From assembly GCF_030646015.1 (NCBI RefSeq), contig NZ_JAUSLT010000150.1, forward strand, positions 1 to 64,000: 64,000 bases of DNA, read 5' to 3'. The stretch is from Bradyrhizobium sp. (GTDB taxonomy: Bacteria > Pseudomonadota > Alphaproteobacteria > Rhizobiales > Xanthobacteraceae). Of this stretch, positions 62,339 through 64,000 are shown in pieces (position 1 is the first letter of the stretch; the number at the start of each line of letters is the position of its first letter). The translations under genes and the position numbers were made by a program. The notes beneath the pieces were generated by a model. That model saw only the letters and a list, made by a program, of their open reading frames with translations, did no database searches and had not been told where the DNA came from.

Positions 62339-63923
62339 CCGCAAGCAGGACAAACAGCGCGCAGGTCCACAGCGACTGCCAGTTGTCCTTGCCTTCGTTG
62401 AACCCGGTGTAAAGCGCTGCGGTCGCCAGCACGCCGGCAAAGACCGCCTCGGCGATCGGACGCGTGCCCTCCTGCGGCCGGTTCAGCGCCATCAGCGTCC
62501 AGAATGGCAGCACCGCCATGCTCAGGGCGGCAAACGGAAAATCCTTGTAACGCGGATCGAACACGAAGCCGAGTGCGGTCTCGGCGCCGATCAGGGTGGT
62601 CACCAGCAGCACCGCCCCGAGCAGGAAGGTCAGCACCGACCGGGTCCGCTGTTCGCGTGGCCCCACCAGTTCCAGGAATGTCGGCAGCGCCCGTCCCGAC
62701 ATCAGGGCGTTGGCGCACAGCATGGGCGATGCGATCCCGGCCGCCAGCAGCGCGCCCCATTTGAGCCAGCCGCCAATCCCGTAACTTTCATAGAGCATCT
62801 TGTCGACGGCGACGCCGAGCAGGATGCCGGCCGCTGTGGCGGAGATGGCGACCGCGACCCAGGCTGCCGGCCGCGGCGTCCAGGGCCGGCGGCGCAGCGT
62901 CAGCCAGGCCGCGCCGAACACCAGGATGCTCAGGCCCATGCCGGATCCCATCTGCAGCTTCCATCGGGGATAGTTGCTGATGGCCTCATTCGCAGGATAT
63001 TTCACGGCGCGCTTGACCGCATCGATCAGGCCCCAATAGCCGCCGACGGTGCCCTCGAGCTGACGCTTCCAGGGCTGGTCATAGGCCTCGATCAGATTGA
63101 CGCGAAAGTTCTCCCGCTTGGCCAGCGCCAGAATTTCCGAGACCACCTTGGCTTGATTGGCGCGCGACGGCAGCGCGCCTTCGCGCATCCGTCCGGCACT
63201 CGGCCAGCCGGTTTCGCCGATCAGGATTTCCTTGCCCGGAAACGCCACCGCCATCCGCTTGCGAATGGCGTCGACATGGGCGGCGGCATGTCTGGCGCGG
63301 ATCGGGAAGTCTTCCCAATACGGCAGGATGTGGATGGTGACGAAATCGACGGCCTCATAGACTTCCCGGTGGCGCAGCCAGAACTCCCACACATCCGCAT
63401 AGGTGACGGGAATGGTGACCTGCGATTTGACCGAGCGGATGTTGGCCGCGAGGTCGGCGGCCGTCATCTCGCCGCGCAGCAGCACCTCGTTGCCGACCAC
63501 GACCGAGGTGATGACGCCGGGATATTCCCTGGTCAGACGCACCGCGGTCTGGATCTGCGCGAGATTCTTCAGCCGGTTGCTGCCGAGCCAGATCCCCTGA
63601 ATGACCTTCAGTCCCACCTTGCCGGCGAGTTCCGGAACCTGGTCGAGACCGTTGTCGATCGAATAGGTCCGCACGCAGTCGGTTATCCTGGCGAGCTGCG
63701 CCAGATCCTCGGCGATCTGTTCCGGTCCGACATGCAAGGTCGGCACCAGCGGCGACTGGTCGCCGCGGAACGGCGCGTAGGACACGCATTGCAGTTTGGC
63801 GGTGGGGTCGATCGGCGCGCGCGCCAGGTTGATGGGCGTGGCCAGCCACCACCACGCCGCGGCAATCGCACTCAGGGATAACAGGAGAAGCGCCAGTGGC
63901 GTACGAAGTGAAATCGGTTCCAT
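62298..63923 (-). CDS. GH17-type beta-glucan enzyme, NdvC-like
   Basis: The 541-residue protein has an N-terminal membrane anchor (about 8-30), a glycoside hydrolase 17 domain (about 40-310) and about six to eight C-terminal membrane spans. The acid/base Glu is in VVVGNEVLLRGEM and the nucleophile Glu in LIGETGWPSAG. This GH17-plus-membrane layout matches Bradyrhizobium NdvC, which takes part in making cyclic beta-(1,3),(1,6)-glucans of the periplasm. NdvB is not seen within the window. Confidence 0.75.
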   Translation of the reverse strand: MEPISLRTPLALLLLSLSAIAAAWWWLATPINLARAPIDPTAKLQCVSYAPFRGDQSPLVPTLHVGPEQIAEDLAQLARITDCVRTYSIDNGLDQVPELAGKVGLKVIQGIWLGSNRLKNLAQIQTAVRLTREYPGVITSVVVGNEVLLRGEMTAADLAANIRSVKSQVTIPVTYADVWEFWLRHREVYEAVDFVTIHILPYWEDFPIRARHAAAHVDAIRKRMAVAFPGKEILIGETGWPSAGRMREGALPSRANQAKVVSEILALAKRENFRVNLIEAYDQPWKRQLEGTVGGYWGLIDAVKRAVKYPANEAISNYPRWKLQMGSGMGLSILVFGAAWLTLRRRPWTPRPAAWVAVAISATAAGILLGVAVDKMLYESYGIGGWLKWGALLAAGIASPMLCANALMSGRALPTFLELVGPREQRTRSVLTFLLGAVLLVTTLIGAETALGFVFDPRYKDFPFAALSMAVLPFWTLMALNRPQEGTRPIAEAVFAGVLATAALYTGFNEGKDNWQSLWTCALFVLLAVTLWRARAVQIPK

Positions 63924-64000
63924 CCTCCGGGCGAGGACCGTCGATTAGCTTGTCACCGGCCTCCTGCCAAGAGCCGGATGGTCGCAATCGAGGCTGTTCC

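Noticed and set aside
62247..63881. 544-codon plus-strand frame antisense to the GH17 gene
   Set aside because: Arg/Gly/Gln-rich antisense shadow; the minus strand has catalytic motifs and membrane spans.

Overview
The window is chromosomal DNA of an alphaproteobacterium that most resembles Bradyrhizobium or a near relative in the Nitrobacteraceae. This rests on high-GC coding sequence, a bacterial phosphatidylcholine synthase, a NasS/NasT nitrate-sensing pair, an NdvC-like GH17 glucan enzyme, IalB and PilZ proteins, many ABC and Bug-type solute-binding genes, and dispersed palindromic intergenic repeats that I recall from that group. The genus is inferred from protein character, not from a marker search.

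Layout. 1-3.7 kb: start of a D-Ala-D-Ala carboxypeptidase, an epoxide-hydrolase-like enzyme, an RlpA lipoprotein and two very small membrane proteins. 3.8-7.4 kb: a 3.5-kb islet in tRNA-Ser(UGA), bounded by 40-bp direct repeats of the tRNA 5' half. It carries a truncated tyrosine integrase, a ribbon-helix-helix/HTH gene pair with a likely operator, and several small proteins. 7.4-9.3 kb: more small accessory genes, including a paralogue of an islet lipoprotein. 9.3-13 kb: DsbA-like protein, Bug binding protein, PilZ, VOC and LTXXQ-type proteins. 13.5-20.4 kb: an ABC sugar-type importer operon with a D-2-hydroxyacid dehydrogenase and an amidase. 20.5-27.2 kb: DUF2147 protein, FkbM methyltransferase, cupin, RraA-like protein and the 5-oxoprolinase genes pxpBCA.

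27.4-32.9 kb: nitrogen/sulfur assimilation, with nasT-nasS upstream of a siroheme reductase and its flavin reductase; a sigma-54-like promoter precedes the reductase pair. 33-41.3 kb: rimO, an ArgD-like aminotransferase, quinone oxidoreductase, terC, pcs, a UbiH-family hydroxylase, an AEC transporter and hspQ. 41.6-47.3 kb: ialB, then a run of a family 5 binding protein, a degenerate adenylate-forming enzyme and a degenerate GGDEF-type protein. 47.5-55.9 kb: DNA repair and recombination (mfd-sdhE facing recG), split by a 2.4-kb accessory insertion holding two related membrane-protein genes that share a palindromic upstream site. 55.9-64 kb: a DUF502 gene with an antitoxin-like tail gene, glmU and glmS for UDP-GlcNAc synthesis, a SPOR-like membrane protein, a small membrane protein and the GH17 glucan enzyme.

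Most of the window is housekeeping or catabolic. The accessory and least explained parts are the tRNA-Ser islet with its flank (3.8-9.3 kb), the 42.6-47.3 kb trio, and the sdhE/recG insertion (51.3-53.7 kb).
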